Shown piece after piece: positions 1 to 15,279 of a DNA stretch of 64,000 bases (positions are counted from its first letter, which is position 1; every line of letters begins with the position of its first letter). A program made the translations under genes and the position numbers. The notes beneath the pieces were generated by a model, which had not been told where the DNA came from, ran no database searches, and saw nothing but the letters and a program-made list of their open reading frames with translations. Source of the stretch: Brugia malayi (taxonomy: Eukaryota > Nematoda > Chromadorea > Rhabditida > Onchocercidae); contig NW_025062479.1 in assembly GCF_000002995.4 (NCBI RefSeq), positions 1,127,221-1,191,220 on the forward strand. The letters run 5' to 3'.

Positions 1-11
1 CGAACACTTAC

Positions 12-2532
12 CTTTGAATTGCTTTCCCTAGGCAAAATCGTTTCAAAAGTAGTACGATTCCTATTATGTCCATCAATATCAACATATATTACAGATGAAC
101 TAGTCCCAGCCGTCCCATAAAGATTAAAACCATTTATTGCTTCCAACGCAGCCTATAAGGAATATTTCATAACATAGATCGAATAATAAGTACTTAATAT
201 ATTCATAAAAATTGAAAATTTTCATGACTTTATTAGAAAACTGTAGGTATGAAGACTACATAGGACTGGATAAAATTTTACGCATTTTTTGAAAAAATTG
301 AGTGTTTAAGAAGTGGTAAAACAAAATCTGTACTGCTTGAAGCACCTGATGTTTTGACTTCTTATTATATAATTTCTGACAAGAATCTTTTTCATCTTAT
401 TTACTACAACTGGATGTACGCGTAAAACGAAAATCAAACAGTAGCCAAAGCATACCTTCACCATCCCCAAGCTGCTAGCATGAAGTTCACGTTCACCAAC
501 ATTGTATCTCGAACCTGTTTCCCACATACCAAAATCCGGTGTACGATAAGTTCGTTCGATATAGAAAACAAGATTTTGAACAAAACAGACCTCATCGTGT
601 GTGTAAATTACCTGTTAAAAGTCACTAGCTGAGAATCACAACAACATAACTGAAATATGATCTAGATCACAGATATATATATATAAGGCAAATGTAAACT
701 GTGAAGTCTGGAAATAGTTACAAATATACATTGTTTTTTCTTGATCTTCAAAAATAATAGAAGTCCAAAATCCAATTCAGAAACCTAATATATATTTTGG
801 AAGATCATGTAAGTAAAAAATTCCAGTTTGTTACAGCACAATGATGTATTCTTTCTTCCCTAAGATTGTAAAGTTTTTTATAACTGCTAACTATTTTTAA
901 AGAAGGAGAATAATTATAAAACAATTTCTCTTATGAACGATAGCAACAATTAAATAGAAAGAATAGAGTAGCTAATTAAGCATGAAATAGTGATAACGCA
1001 TAATTATACGGCATTTATAGCTTGAGTTATTCTCCAGCTTCCGCCGACTGAAATTCATCACTGAAGATAATTAAAAGGGTGGATTCGAAATGGCAATATA
1101 CAAGCAAAAATACCTGAATACCAGCTGCAGTCATCTGAACCAAAGCCAAGAGATATAACGCAATAAGATCCATTTGTAAATGTCCATATTTCTAGAATTT
1201 GGAGTCTTTTCAAAAGCTGAATTGAAGGAAGACGAAAGAAGCATTGGCAAAGACATCAATACAACAAAAAACAAAAGTAATCCCATCTTGCGTCTCCATA
1301 TAAATTATAATTTCTTCTGGAAAACACGGTTCCAGATGCTGTAGACCGTAAACTGATCAGAGAATTTCTTTTTCAGATCTCTAGATAAAACTTTTCAATA
1401 TCTTTGACCATACCTTTTCGTTTGGTGTTGAAAGAACCATGCCTGTGTGTAAATCAAAGCGTGCATGTAAAGAGAATTCTGGTGAAATATTTTCTTTGAA
1501 ATGATTGAGCTGAAAGATGACAAGAGATCGGAATATCTGATGAACTGTAAAATAGCTCAAATATTCTGAATATTTTTGGAAAAATTAATCTATAAGTTTA
1601 CTTTTTATTAACATGCCAATTTCCATTCCGTTGAGACATTCCTAACAAATGCTTGACCTATTGTATAATTTACTATTCATGAATGCATTCTCAACAAAAA
1701 AAAAAATCCTAAACATTAAAGAGGAAATGCAATTTCAATAACTTTAACATACATTATCAAGCTCTTGCATCCAGCAAAACATAATCCCTCGCATTGCTTT
1801 CACTGCCGATTGTCTCAGTTCCGTTTGTCGTCCTCGATCATCGTCCAGTCGTCTGTAAAACTATCAGGAACAATAATTTTAGGACGTGATATTGAATTTG
1901 CTCAGTTTCAGCAATGTTCCCTCACTTCTCATTTTTGATAATTCAACTCAATCCATCCTTAATACTGTCATAAATGAACGAAACGAAATTACTTGTATGC
2001 AATAGAACAAGTCCAACATGCCAAAGCACAATAAATGCTATCCTTGACAAAGCCAATTTCACATTTTTCAGAATATCGTGGAAACAATCCGCTAGTTACA
2101 CTTTGTTGATTCAGTATAAGCTTTTGCACTGCAACAGAATAATATAGACAGCATTCTCAACAAACAAAATCCCAAATCTATTCAATAAACGCTGTTCAAA
2201 TTTGTATTAGTACTTTGGAATTTACTTTAACTTCATTTAGGAAACACATAAAATGCCAGGAATATCGTGGAAAAAAAAAACCTGCTAATAACATTCTCTT
2301 CATTCGTTTCAGGAATGTTACAAGAAAAAAAAAAAGAGATCGTACCTAAGTCTAAGATATTATTTTTTATAGTGTACTAACCTAAGTAGTAGACACTATC
2401 CACTTTCTCATATGCAGTACGAACGACCAATGGTTGGAACTGATTAACTGTTGTAAGATAAGCTTGTGTTAAACGTCTCAGATGTATATTTGCATTTCGA
2501 CGTTTATGAGGTCGTCTTTTAAGGCCCAACAT
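12..2532 (-). CDS. PHKB: Phosphorylase b kinase regulatory subunit beta, N-terminal part (runs off window)
   Basis: Seven coding exons read right to left: 2382-2532, 1993-2128, 1753-1852, 1414-1509, 1114-1191, 456-611 and 12-152. All have GT/AG borders and matching phases and give 286 codons before a donor at 11-10. The family is the regulatory beta subunit of the glycogenolytic kinase that activates glycogen phosphorylase; this part is the glucoamylase-like (alpha/alpha) domain. Recognisable family stretches are [85 protein letters not shown] and DGHNRNR. The last two, with DDDRGR, fit the beta better than the alpha subunit as I remember them. Human beta is about 1,090 residues, so roughly three quarters lies outside the window. 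The start is the ATG six bases after a TTTCAG acceptor. Subunit identity is from memory; family assignment is firm. Confidence 0.93.
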
Positions 2533-2538
2533 TTAATC

Positions 2539-2547
2539 CTGAAATTA
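2539..2547 (-). promoter_or_regulatory. Probable spliced-leader trans-splice acceptor of the PHKB gene
   Basis: Read on the minus strand, AATTTCAG ends six bases before the PHKB start codon. TTTCAG directly ahead of a start is the usual nematode trans-splice acceptor context. It could instead be the acceptor of an untranslated cis-spliced exon; the sequence cannot tell these apart. Confidence 0.45.
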
Positions 2548-5500
2548 GTTTTCCGAAATTTAGAAAAATACATTTCCATTCCAAGAGTTAAATTTGCGTT
2601 TACTATTTGAGAAGAAAGAAAAAAAAAAAAAAAAAAAACGATAATTTAGAAAACAATTCAGTATATTGAACAAACACGTGAATAACTATGAACGCATGAA
2701 AAACAATTTCGCGAATAATCGAAATCATCGATGAATGCCATAAATTATAATTTATAGCTAATTTTCATATGAACATCTGTTGAATGAATCACATAACTTA
2801 TTCATCTCGAACTCTTCTCACACTAAACATCAAACAATCAGAAGAAGCAAGGAAGAAAAACAATTTGTGCATTTAATTCTCTATTATTCTAACAGCAACC
2901 AATCAATCGTTTCAAGAATTAAATAAGTTTAAACTAAAATTCAGTATAACAAAATTTGAGTGATCACATTTTTGCACATTATTCAATCACATTTTATGCA
3001 TTTTCCTAAAATATTCCAAAATATTTGGAAATATAACAAAATTTTATTCTTTTTATTTGCTAATTAATCGCATAAAAATATTCATTTGTTAATTGAGGAT
3101 ACATTCATATTTTCGGATATTATTTATGAAGGAGACGAAATCTAGTTTATATCGTTTTGCAAGATATTTTAAATTTGAAAGTGCAGGAATGAAAAAAACT
3201 TTATAAATAAAAAGTTATTGGTTAGATTAAAAGGACAAAAAAAAGAAAAAAAAATCATTAATATCGCTAGTTTCTTCCAGTGATTTCGGAAAGTTTTAAC
3301 GGAAAGTTTTCAGAATGTAGAAAAGATTTCCCGAAGATTTAAACAGTAATTCGGAATTCTTCTGACTTTAACGTTATATTTAACAATCATTAAACAAAAA
3401 AAAAAAAAAAAAAAACGAAAAATTAAATAAATTATTGTTTGAGAACTGGTAAATGAAATAAGATGTGGAAACGAAATAACTTAAATTAATCATCCAAAAG
3501 AAAAATCAAAAACATGAAAAACAAAAAAAGAAAAAAAAAATAGGTCAAAATCATATTTTTGTGACAGTTTTTCATAATTAAATTGTTTTTTTTTTTTTTA
3601 AATTAATTGTCCATTTTTACGATAGAATGAATAATATTATGAATAGTTTTTTTCTTTTTCTTTTTGTTTTTGTATTCAAAATATTCTGTTTTTTTTTTTA
3701 TTTAATTAGACATTTTCTATTGATTTTTTCACTTTTTTTCTTTCTCCCTTTCTCTTCCTTTCTATATCGTTTTGTTCAAAGTTTTTATCCATTTTCATGT
3801 CTGTTCTATTTTAAGATAATCATACAAGAATTCCTTCTTCTTTCAAGTTATCTCAAAAAGAAAAAAAAAAAATGAAATAAAAAGTAGAAGACGGGAGAGA
3901 GAGAGGGAGGAATGGATGTTTTTCATTCCTTAAATAAGGAGGGATTTATGAGGAAATGGAATTTATAAGATGAAAGTAACAGTAATTATTGTTAATGGTT
4001 TCAGATTTTTTTTCATTTCTTTTCCTTTTCTCTCTTTTCAACGGTTTCATTTTGATAGATAATTTAATCCGAATGTATATGTAAATGATATTTACTATAG
4101 CATTGAAATTTTCAAATGCAACAATCAGAATTTAATATTAATTTTCAAAAAGGAGAAAGTTTCAAAATTTAAATGGATTATGCATTGGTTGTAATTTGGA
4201 AGAAATATCCAAATCAAAGATCAATTTTTTTTTTTTTTTTTTGGAACAAATTTCAAAGTAATATACGTATCAGGAAGCAATGGAACAAAATAAGCTTGAA
4301 ATGTCACTCAAAATGTCAAGAAGGATTTTATGGAGATTATTATAAAAAGAAATATTGATGAGACAATAACAATACGATAAAAAGTAATGAATCAGAAATA
4401 AAAATTAAAATTTTCTAAAAGCCAGAGATGGAAAAAATGATGGATATGAATTATAAAAAGTGAAGATAAGAAAGGTGAGGAATGAAGTAATTCATTTTTA
4501 ATTTAAAAAAATAAAAAAGATAAAATAAAATTATTTGAAATGAACTTCAAATGTTAGAATACGTTACATTTTCCATTAGGTCAAGGACCAGTTTTAGATG
4601 CATCCATTTCAAAATCATTAAAATATGTAAAACATATTTGCAAAAAGTTTTCATAACTGCTTGAATCATTAATCATTGTATTGAATCTTAAAGCATAATA
4701 ATGCTATAGTTTTTAATTTTTTTTTGTCAAGATGCTATAGTTTAAACTTTTTTTAAAAAAAAGGAGAAAAAAGAATTCCATCATTTTTCAATGAAAATTC
4801 CTTCAAATCTCTCTCATCTTATTTTTTCTTTTACATTTATTTCTTCTGTTATGAACTGATTGAAAAGGAGAGCAAGGGAAGAAATTGGATAACATTGAAA
4901 AAAGTGAAGCGAACATATATTCAAATTGAAATTTAATTTAAACTATCATCTAACGATTGACTTAGGCTAAAAATGGAATAAATTGACCAAAGAATTTAAT
5001 AACTGAAGTTGACAATGCATCATTTTCTATTTCGAAAGATTTGAGATAAAACTATACCGTTATTCCGGTACCTGTAACAGTAAATGTTTACGAGTCCTTA
5101 TCTATGTAATTTTGGTTTGGTCCAAATAAGAAAATTTTCAAATTATTTATTTCAATAAATAAATCATTAAAATGTCAAAAATAGTCGCATAAATTTTGGA
5201 AAAGTTTGTGAAAAAAGAAAAAAACTTTTTAATGAAGAAGAAGCGGAATAATTTTCAAGTATATGTGCATCATAATATCATTATTAGTAATCATTCATTT
5301 AAATTTATAAAATTATAATAGTTTGGAAAATTTAACAGTTCAAAATTATTATTATTATTACTATTATTTGATTAATTTATAATTCATATTGTACCATTAC
5401 ATTTATTATGAGAATTTTTTTTTTCTTTTTTCATTATCCATTTCCTGTTTAAATGAGCACATAAAGATGGGCGGAAATTGTTTGTGAAACGGAAAAAACT

Positions 5501-8236
5501 TCTACGATTTATCGTTTCTGTTACATTGTTCATGGTGGATAATTTCCCGCTAGTTGAGATCAAATTTATAAACTTTAAAAGTTAAGAAAAAAAGTCACCT
5601 TATATAATTCAAGAATTATTATGAGAATTCATCATTGTGAGTTGGACATAATCGAAAATTCAGGTATATACCGAAGTATTATTATTAATCATTATGGGAT
5701 TATGGTACTATGATACCACTGGATAAAATATATTTTAAAAAATTCAAGATTAGATGGAAACATATGCAAAAATTTGATTATAATAGCATCTTTAAACGTC
5801 TTATAATTTTTCAAAATAGCAGCTAAATTAAAATTAGTCATAGTCTTCAAATATAAAAAAATGTTTGTGTGATTTATATGTTCTGTAAAAGAATATATTT
5901 TTAAAAATTATATTTTACAGATGATTGAATTGTTGTATCTTTACCGGCATTCTATTTTACCGTAATTATTAATAATTATTTCATAGAAATTATCACCTTC
6001 AATTCTTTCATTCCTTTTTTTTTTTTTTTTTTTTCTTCATATTTATGATAAACTACATTGAATTCTGTTATAAGAATGATAATAAATCATCATCATTTAT
6101 ATTTTAATAACCAGTAATCAATTAATAAATAGCAAAAAATATTTTAATTTCTAATTTTTATAAGATGAAAAAAGAAATCAATTAAATTATTTTAAATTAT
6201 AAAACCATTTTTTTTTTTTTTTTTGTTTTCTAGCAAACATTTGATTAAATTGAGAACCCTTTTTTTTGTTTTATAAAATTTGAAAAATGCTTATTAATTA
6301 GTAAATTAAATAGCAACAAACAGATCATTCATATCAAATTGATTAGCATTTAATTTTGATTCTGCAAAGTAATTTTATCAAATCGCTACTTGTAGTTTGA
6401 TATTTTTAACATTGCTATAAAAGTGGGAATCTTCTATCACATTGCATTATCAAATTGTAGGTATCTTACTTTGATCTTACATCTTTTTTCGTTTTTTTTT
6501 TTTTTTGCATGCATTTTAATTTTTTTTTTCTCGATAAAATCAGTTCAAATAATTTCAACTTTCTTTTTTATAGAATGGAATTAAATGACGAGTATAGTCT
6601 TCAAGCATTTATCAATAGCAATGTCTTGCAGGAAGAAACAAAGTGAAACGTTAGATTTCAGTTAATATTTATTTGTTTGTTTGTTTCTCGCTTTTTTTTT
6701 TCTGAAAAATTTTTTAAATGGAGATAAAATTTTAAGAAAAAAGAAAACCTATCAAATTTCAGTAAATAAGCTCAACTTTTCTTTTGATAAGTTATTTGCC
6801 GATTAATTACATCGTTGTTAGAGTTCATTGCTCGATGAAATTTTTGTCTTTCTCTTTCTTTCCCGTCCTTCCTTTTTTTTTTTTTCTCTCTCTCTCTCTC
6901 TCTCTCATTCTTCCTTACTTTTCTTCGATTTCTTTTCAAATAAAAATTTTAACCATTTCATTTACCATCCAACTGCTGTAAAATAAATTATAATGTTGTT
7001 TTATAATAACCTTTAAACCCTAAACTTTTCAGTCGTTTCATTTTGCTCGTTCATATATAGTAGTTTTATAATATACATTTAAATTCTAATTTTCCTTTTT
7101 TTAGCTGTTAGCTAATTTAAAATTTTCAATTTCTGCTTTTTTTTTTTTCTGTCTTTATTGTCAGCCATCAGTTAATTTTCACTTGAAAACTTATTTTGCA
7201 TTTTCTTTTTTTTTGCTTAAAAAAAAAACCAATTTTTTTGTGTTTAAAATTCGTACAAATTGCTTCATTTCTGATAAAAAAAAAAAAAAAAAATTATGTT
7301 ATTACTCACTTATTTTTATTGAAGGGAAATGTTTTTTTCCATATATTATATTTTGTTTATAAAGTTAATTTGTTAGAGAGTTAAGTAAATATATAATGGA
7401 AAAGTTATTTGTTTATTGTTTTTTTTTTTTTTGGAAAAAAAAGAAAGAAAATTGTATGCGCAATAATAAGTTACAGTTAAAAAGTCAAAAATAAATTCAG
7501 ATTTTTTTTTTTTTTTTTGCAGAATTAAAAGAGATTTGAAAGTAAAATAATGCTAAATTTGAATAAAACAGCAATTATTTAAACCTAAATTAAATCCTTT
7601 TATTACGTTGGTTACATTTGTCATTTAAGAAACGACATGTCATTTTTAATAACTCATTTGAAATAGAGCTTAATTTTAATTCCACTTAATATTTCATTCT
7701 TAAAAAAAAAAATTTTCATTTTTCTATGAAAGAAATTTTTTCTTACCTAGAAGAGAAGAACAGAGGAAGAGAGCAAAGGGAGATGAAACAAAAAAAAAAT
7801 TAAAATTAAAATTTTGCGATATTTTCATTTTACTTTTTCTAAATTACTTTATGTAACGAAATGAACTTCATATAATAATGCTAATTTAAATTGGTCAGTA
7901 AATTTATAAAACGATAATAGCAGAAAGAAATGAAAGAGAAAAATTAATGCTTCTTACAGTAGCGTCATTTTACGTAACTTTTTTTTTTATTTTATTTTAT
8001 TGAAAAATTTCAACAGTTATCTTTTCTTCCACTCTTTTTTTTTTCCTTTTTACATAAGGTCATATAGTACGTTAATTTTTTTTTGGAGAATAAATGATAG
8101 CATTTTTTGCTGATATCAATAAATTAATCAGTTATGTATCGATGGAAAATGAAATGACCTCTTTTTCATAATTTTTTTTTATCTGAAAAATTTAGCCAAG
8201 CTTTTAGTCATATATCTGTTTGCTCAAATTAAACAT

Positions 8237-8257
8237 ACACACACACACACACACACA
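8237..8257. repeat. (AC)n microsatellite
   Basis: About ten uninterrupted AC units in non-coding AT-rich DNA. Probably polymorphic; no gene lies nearby. Confidence 0.9.
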
Positions 8258-11200
8258 GACTATATCAGACCATATTACAATTTTCTTTTTTTTTTAAAGA
8301 AGGAAAAGAGAAAAGAAATCTGTGACAATAGTCATTAATTATTCAATTTAATTTTATTGGATCATTTTACACTATCATTAATTGATTGTCAATGGCTTAA
8401 TTATTCCTAAGCAATACTTTTATTACATACTAATTACTGTATTATTTTGTAATTATTGCAAATTTCAACACTTTCAACTTCTTTAAAATTTTAAAATTAC
8501 TGCAAATTTTGGAAATTTAAAACTTTTTCAAATGTTGCATTTTTTATTGTGACAAATCATTTATTCATTTTGTACGACTAAAAAAGGAAAGAATGTGAAA
8601 TAAAATTAATCATACATTAAATAATTTTCATGAAACCAAAAAAAAAAAAAAAAAAAGGATTGCTCATGCAAACAATTTTCATAACAATTTTTAACTGTAA
8701 CTTTCAAATATTTTAATTTAAATGATATAACTGGAATTTTTTTTTGTTGTTGTTGTTGATTTCAAATACAAATATAAAATAGATATTTGGTTTAATTGAA
8801 AATTTTGACCGCATTTTAATCAATCATTTATAAATAATTTTTTTTTATTATATTCTACTATTGTAAAAAATTCATAATTAACCAATTTTACTGGTATACA
8901 TATTAAAATATTTAATTACTTACAGTTTTTTTTTTTTGTCATTTACTAATTGAAAGAAAATTAGCTAACAATGAGTGAAAAAAATTTTGTTTTTCTTTTC
9001 GAATAATAATAGTAATAATGATGAATATTATAACTTTTTTTTATTTTTTTACATATGGAATTATTAAGAATATTCAGGGTTGTTATCTTTTTTTTTTTTT
9101 TTTTTTTTAGAAATTATTATTTTAATTTTGGAAGAATACTATGTTTTCAATCAACAAATTATCCGTACTAAAGAAAAAAATGATTTTAATAATTTTTTCG
9201 AATCTACAACGAATTTTCAAATATTATTGAAGAAGGTATCCTTTTTTCAGATATTATTAATGAATTTTTCACTTTTATAATATTATTATGCAAAAATACT
9301 AACATTTTCATATCAGTTAGTTTAAGTATATTTCAAATTGTTATTTACTAGGAAATTACCTAATATTATTTTTGCTTAGAAATGCTTCATAATCATTTGT
9401 ATGGAAAAGTATAATAACATATTTGCGCCATTTTTATTGCCATCAATGAAACATTAAATAAATTATTCTCGAAAGAATAATATTGAAAAATATTTATACT
9501 ACTTCATCCGTATCTAATTCTTCTCTTTAATTTTATTATAAAAATTTTTTAAAATTATACTTTTTAAGAAATTAAACAAAAAAAAAGGGACAAAATTGCA
9601 TTCATTATTAATTCAAAAAACATTTTTCATTTGATATTTGCTTTGTTTGAAGTTAAATTTTTCGAATGATGTAATGAAGGAAATATGAAAAATAGATTAA
9701 ATTGTTGCAAATGTCTGCAAATAATGTATTTTTGAAAATTTTTATTTCAATTTTAATACAGTAATAAACTTATTTGAAAATAATCAGATGAGCATTTTAA
9801 CAGTCTATAAGAATGCTTTAATTTCTAAAAATGCTATTGAAATGAATTATTTGCTGTCTGAAATTTTGCTCCAAAAAAAATAGTTTCCTTTTCTCTTGTT
9901 TTTTTTTTGGCGAGAGAAAAAAAAACAAAAAACAAAACAATATGATATTGAAATGACTGAAAAAGATGAAGATGATTTATAAAAATTCATGATTGATGAT
10001 GACCAATAAAAATTTGCAATACAATTAAATAAAAAGAAATAAAATAAATAAAAAAAAAGAGTCCAATAATTTTAAATGCATTCCTTTTTTCTTTTTTTTT
10101 TTTTCGCTTTTTTCTCAAATTTAAAAGTAGGCAAATATGAGATTGTATTTTAATGTTTTCAAATTTCACTTATATCACTCTAACTAGCTAACAAAATGAA
10201 AAAAATTAGAGCATATTTAAGAATTCAACAAGTTTATCATTTGTAATAGGCATAAACAGCATAAATGATATTTTAGATTTAATAATAGTATGAATAAAAT
10301 AATTCGATAAATTGATAAAAGTCTGTTTGTCTTTTTGTTAACTAGTTTTTTTTTTTTGTCAAATTAATGTAAAAAAAACTTTTAAGCAATTAATAATTAA
10401 TTACTAATTTCCAGTAGTTCCTGATTCTTTGCCAATAGGAGAATTCATTATTTATGATTTTATAACATAGATTTCCATACATTTTTCGAATTGTTATAAG
10501 TAATTGGAATTGAATTTTGAAAGAAATAAAAAAAAATAACTTGAATTGGCTTACTAAATGTGTTTCTTCTGTCTCTCTCTCTCGCTTTCTCCTTCCCTCA
10601 TACTGTATTTTTATGAAACAAATAAATTGAATTAAAATTTGAATACAATTTAACAAGTAAGAGTTAATTAAACTATTTGAAACAAAATGATGAAAATAAT
10701 GAAATTGTTTGGTTCAATTCGAAATGCAATGAGAAAAAAAAAACTATAAAGTTTAAGTTATTAAATTGTTTAGTAATTACAAGCATTAACATACTTTTCA
10801 ATCATTATTACAAATTTACAAACAACACTAATTGTAAACACTGATCATTTATTACTATTATATAAACTCTAAAATGTTTTTTGACTTGTTTTTCTTTCTT
10901 CTTTACAATTTCCAACAGATTTTATTTTATTGAAAAATTTTATTGAAAAATAAAAAGCTAGAAATAAAATCATCAAAAAAAAAAAGAACATGATAAATTT
11001 CTAACAAGATTTAGGATACACATGAAAGGATGAGAAAAAGGAGATGAAAATGAGAGAAATGAATAAACTGTATATAAACAAAATTTACTTACAAATATAT
11101 CTTCATAGCTAATTTTATTTTACTTTCTTTCTTTCTCTCTTTTTTTGCTTAATTTTTTTTTTCTTTTTTTTAATATAAAGAATGAAATTTATCAATAGTT

Positions 11201-11693
11201 AATCAAAGCATTTTTGAAATTAGCCAATTTTTCTATTTTCTTTTTTCTTTCCTCTCCTCCTGCGCTCCTCTCTCAGTTTATCCAAATTTCATAAATTTCT
11301 CATTAACTGTGATATTTGATAGAAACATTTAAAAGTTATCCATAAATGAATGAGAAATAATTACTAATAGCAATTACAATTATTCATATACTATGATCAT
11401 CAAATTTTTAAAAAAATTTCATGATACCTTGACAAATTCAACAATTTATTTTAATTCATTTTTTAGTTCAATTATTAGTTTTCGCTCTTTATTTTCGCCG
11501 TTTAAAAAAATGTATTTAACAGTTTGAAAAGAACTTTTTAAAGCAACAATTTTTCTCGTATTTTCCGTAATTGAATCAGCATAAACAAATTAGACATAAT
11601 AGTTTTAACATTTATGATTACAGGCTTATCTGTTGATAAGATAAATAATTATTGCAAAATTACATTCATGATAAGAGCCAAGATTATCCATTT

Positions 11694-11726
<33 letters not shown>

Positions 11727-14700
11727 GAAATAAATTTATTTTCGAGACTGACTGGAATATCTGATGTGAGTGGGCTAATGATAGTAGCAGTGCTGTAAAT
11801 TTGCTGTCATTAATTTGAAATTTCTAAAATTCCAAACGATTAAAATTTCACTAGCTTAATTATAACCAAAAAGGAAATTTCACTGCAAAAAATTTTTGAT
11901 GTATTACCATTGATGACGAGTAAAAAGGTCATTGCTGAACAATGATTATAAAATTTTCAAATTTATTGAACAAATATGGAAGTTTCACTTTTTTTCCTAT
12001 TTCTATTCCTCTTCTCCTCTCTTCCTCTCTCTCTCTCTATTTCTACGTATGACACTTTTGATTATTATACACATCCATGTTGGTAGAATTTTTCTCACTT
12101 TTTAAAAGAAAAAACCAGAGAAAATTTATAGAGATAACTTATTTTTGATCAAAAAAAATTAAAAAAATTGCTGAAGTTACTAGTAGGAATTAGTTTTAGT
12201 TATTTCAGTAAATTAAATTTAAAATGAATTATATTATCATAGTTATTCTTTATCTTCCATTTATGATCAGTGCTATTCCTACTAATTGATAACTCATTGG
12301 TAAATATTACAGGGCAGGCAGAGGTATCTGTACTCCTAATTAAAATTATTGATTATTTAAATAATCCCTTAAATATTATTTTATCTCATCAAAATTTTAT
12401 CTCATTAAATCATACTTATCCAAACAATTATAGTAATAAGATTTACATAGAATAATTTAGTAGATTTTCTACTCTTTTATGCACTTATCACTAAAACTTG
12501 TTGCTTTCCTAAAGAAACACCTCATTAAATCTCTTTTTTGGTTTTTCTTAATTTAAAATTGGACTAAAATATTTGATAAAGCATACAAATGATATGTTTG
12601 ATCGTAGTGACTATTATGCTAAAACTGAATATTTCTTAAAAATTTTTGCATATTAGATTTATATAAAATAAAATAAAATGAAGAGAAAGAAAAAAAACAA
12701 CAACAACAATAAGTATGATGAAAAATGAAATTTCCACATGAAAAAATTTGTTTTACTTAAAAAATAAGCAATGATATAATCGACATTCTTAATTCGTTCA
12801 TTTCTTTTTTAACATTAAAAAAAAAAAAAAACAAAACAAAACAAATTAATTTATTTAGCGATGCATTTTATTCAGATATTTCATTTATTTTTATTTATTA
12901 TTTGGGATAAAGTATCATAAATTCATTAATGGCTAAGTTGATGAAAAAATTTTTAAAAATTTCATTTTTTTTTTTCGTTTTCGTTTTTGTTAAAAAATAT
13001 TATTAAAAATTAGAAAAACAAATTATTATTGATTCATTTTTTCAACAATCTTTTTTTTATTTAAAAAAAATTTTTTTCATAGTTTAGTTTAATGGTTCAT
13101 TTAGTCGTGAATTTATTTTGGTCGAGAAATTATTTCAATTATGGATAATATCATTTGCTTCTTCTTCGTTTTCCTTTTTCCTTTTCATTTCTTTTTGCGT
13201 TTCTTTCTCATCCTCTCTCTTCTTTTTAGCTGCCTTTAACTTTCCTTTTTTTTCCTTTCCATTTTCATTTTACCATTTTATGATCACATTTAAATTTTAT
13301 TGCATATTTTTAGTACTTGATTATTACCATATTTATTCCAATTGTTAAATTTCATATTAAATGGAAACAATTCTAATTATATCTCATTTAAACAAAAAAA
13401 AAAAAAAAAAATTTTGGTTTTGAATTTAAAAAAGCGAAAAATTTTTGCTATCTTTTTTTATTAGGAATTTATGATGATCTAAATGAGCAGATTTTATTTT
13501 TTCTTTTCTTTTAAATTTCATTTTTTATAAATTTAATAGCTCCTACTATTTTATTTTAATTAGGAAAAAAACAAATGAAATACTGATTAGCGTAATGTTA
13601 ATGCTATCATACAATGATAATTGCCTTTAATTTATTAATTATTATTTTTATGAGTTCTATAAACTTAATTAAACCTGCAATTTCATTTGCTATTATTTTC
13701 TTCGAGATTTACACAGCTATTCTAAAAAAGTTAAATTTATTACATAGATCAAAATTAATATGCTGTACTTTAATTAAACATTTAAAATAATTCAAAATAG
13801 ACAACATATCGTTACAATGTTTAATGAATTTTTTTTTTTTTTTTATTTCGTCTTCTCTTAAAAAAATTAGTAGGCCAAAATACATTTGGGCCTGAAGCAC
13901 TTTCTCAATTATGTTGGCAAATTCAAGTGATTTTGCTAAAGTCCTATTAAATTATATATCACACGCTTTTCTTTTTTTAGAGTTTTCCCTGTTTTCGGAT
14001 TCTTTTGCTTGAAATTTTTGAAAAAAGAGAAAGGAAAAAAAACGAAGCAAACTTCGATTTTCAATAGCTTTCAAAAAGTGGCAAAGAATATTCTTGAAAC
14101 ATTCCTTTTTTTTTTTTTTAATTTTTTATTTTTGCAGACATATTTGCTTCCCTTACCCTACATAATTGAATGCATTTAATATTTTATTTGTTTTCAAAAT
14201 GTTACTTTATATTTTAAAACAAACAAAAAAAAAAAAAAAAAAAAGGAACTCTTGCGACGAAATTGTAATTTTTCAACAAAAAATATGAGTGGTGAAAATT
14301 ATAACTCATATTTTGGTAAGGAATGGAAAAAAGCAAAAAGTAGTTGAAATTTTTGACTGATTAATTGTTAAAGAAAAATGAATAGCAACATTGATACTGA
14401 TAGGTAATTAGTTTAATATGATTTAAGCTAAATTGAAATTTAGTATCTTTTCAATATTTATTGATGAAATAGTGTTTAGAAAAAGAAAGGTGCTAGATTA
14501 TAGGTAAGTGTGAACAAAGTAGATAAATTAAATTTATACTATAAAAAATTAAATTAGAAAAGGTCAAAATAGAATAGAAAAGATATGTGGTGGGCAATTT
14601 TTAGAATTTAAAGAATTAGTAAAGAAAGATAATAATATGCGATTGATATCCGAGTAAAGTGATATGGGAAAGGAGGAAATCAATAACGTCGCATAAAATA

Positions 14701-15231
14701 GTCTAATTATATTATCATTTAATTGAAAATAATGATAACAAAGTAACATTAATGAAATTAGTTAGTGTAAAATAGCTGCTGAGAATATAATAAAGAAAAA
14801 AAAAAAAATTGAACTGTTATAAAAGAAATTTTTGTTTTTTAATGCTAAAATAACAGGTATATTTTGAAAGAATTTTTCAACATTTCTAAAATTCTACAGT
14901 TTTCAACAAGATTAAATCAAAATTATTTTAAATTAATTAGTACTAAGTTATTTTTTAGCAAGAAAAACAAACGAACAAACGTATATATATATATAGCTTA
15001 TTTTAAGTCAAAAATTATAAATTTAAATTTTGTGAAAAATTTTAAATTATATTTTAATATTTCAATGTTTTTCAATCATTTCTTATCGTTGATGTCATTC
15101 GAGAAAGTAATCCTAGAATTATAAATTATTTCAATTGGACATTTGACAATTCCTCAGAGGAACTGGTTCCCAAATGAATGATTGTATAATGTAAAAATTA
15201 CGAAATACTGTCTGTAACACCTACAAACAGT

Positions 15232-15279
15232 AATGATAATAATGATGATAGTGATGATGATGATGACGATGACACTGAT
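15232..15279. repeat. Imperfect GAT/GAC trinucleotide array
   Basis: A run of GAT, AAT and GAC triplets interrupted by single changes. It could read as an aspartate run in one frame, but no open frame with coding character surrounds it, so I treat it as a simple repeat. Confidence 0.8.

Noticed and set aside
12270..12455. Plus-strand 61-residue ORF beginning at a non-ATG codon
   Set aside because: Rich in Ile, Leu and Asn as expected from AT-rich DNA; no family or splice support.
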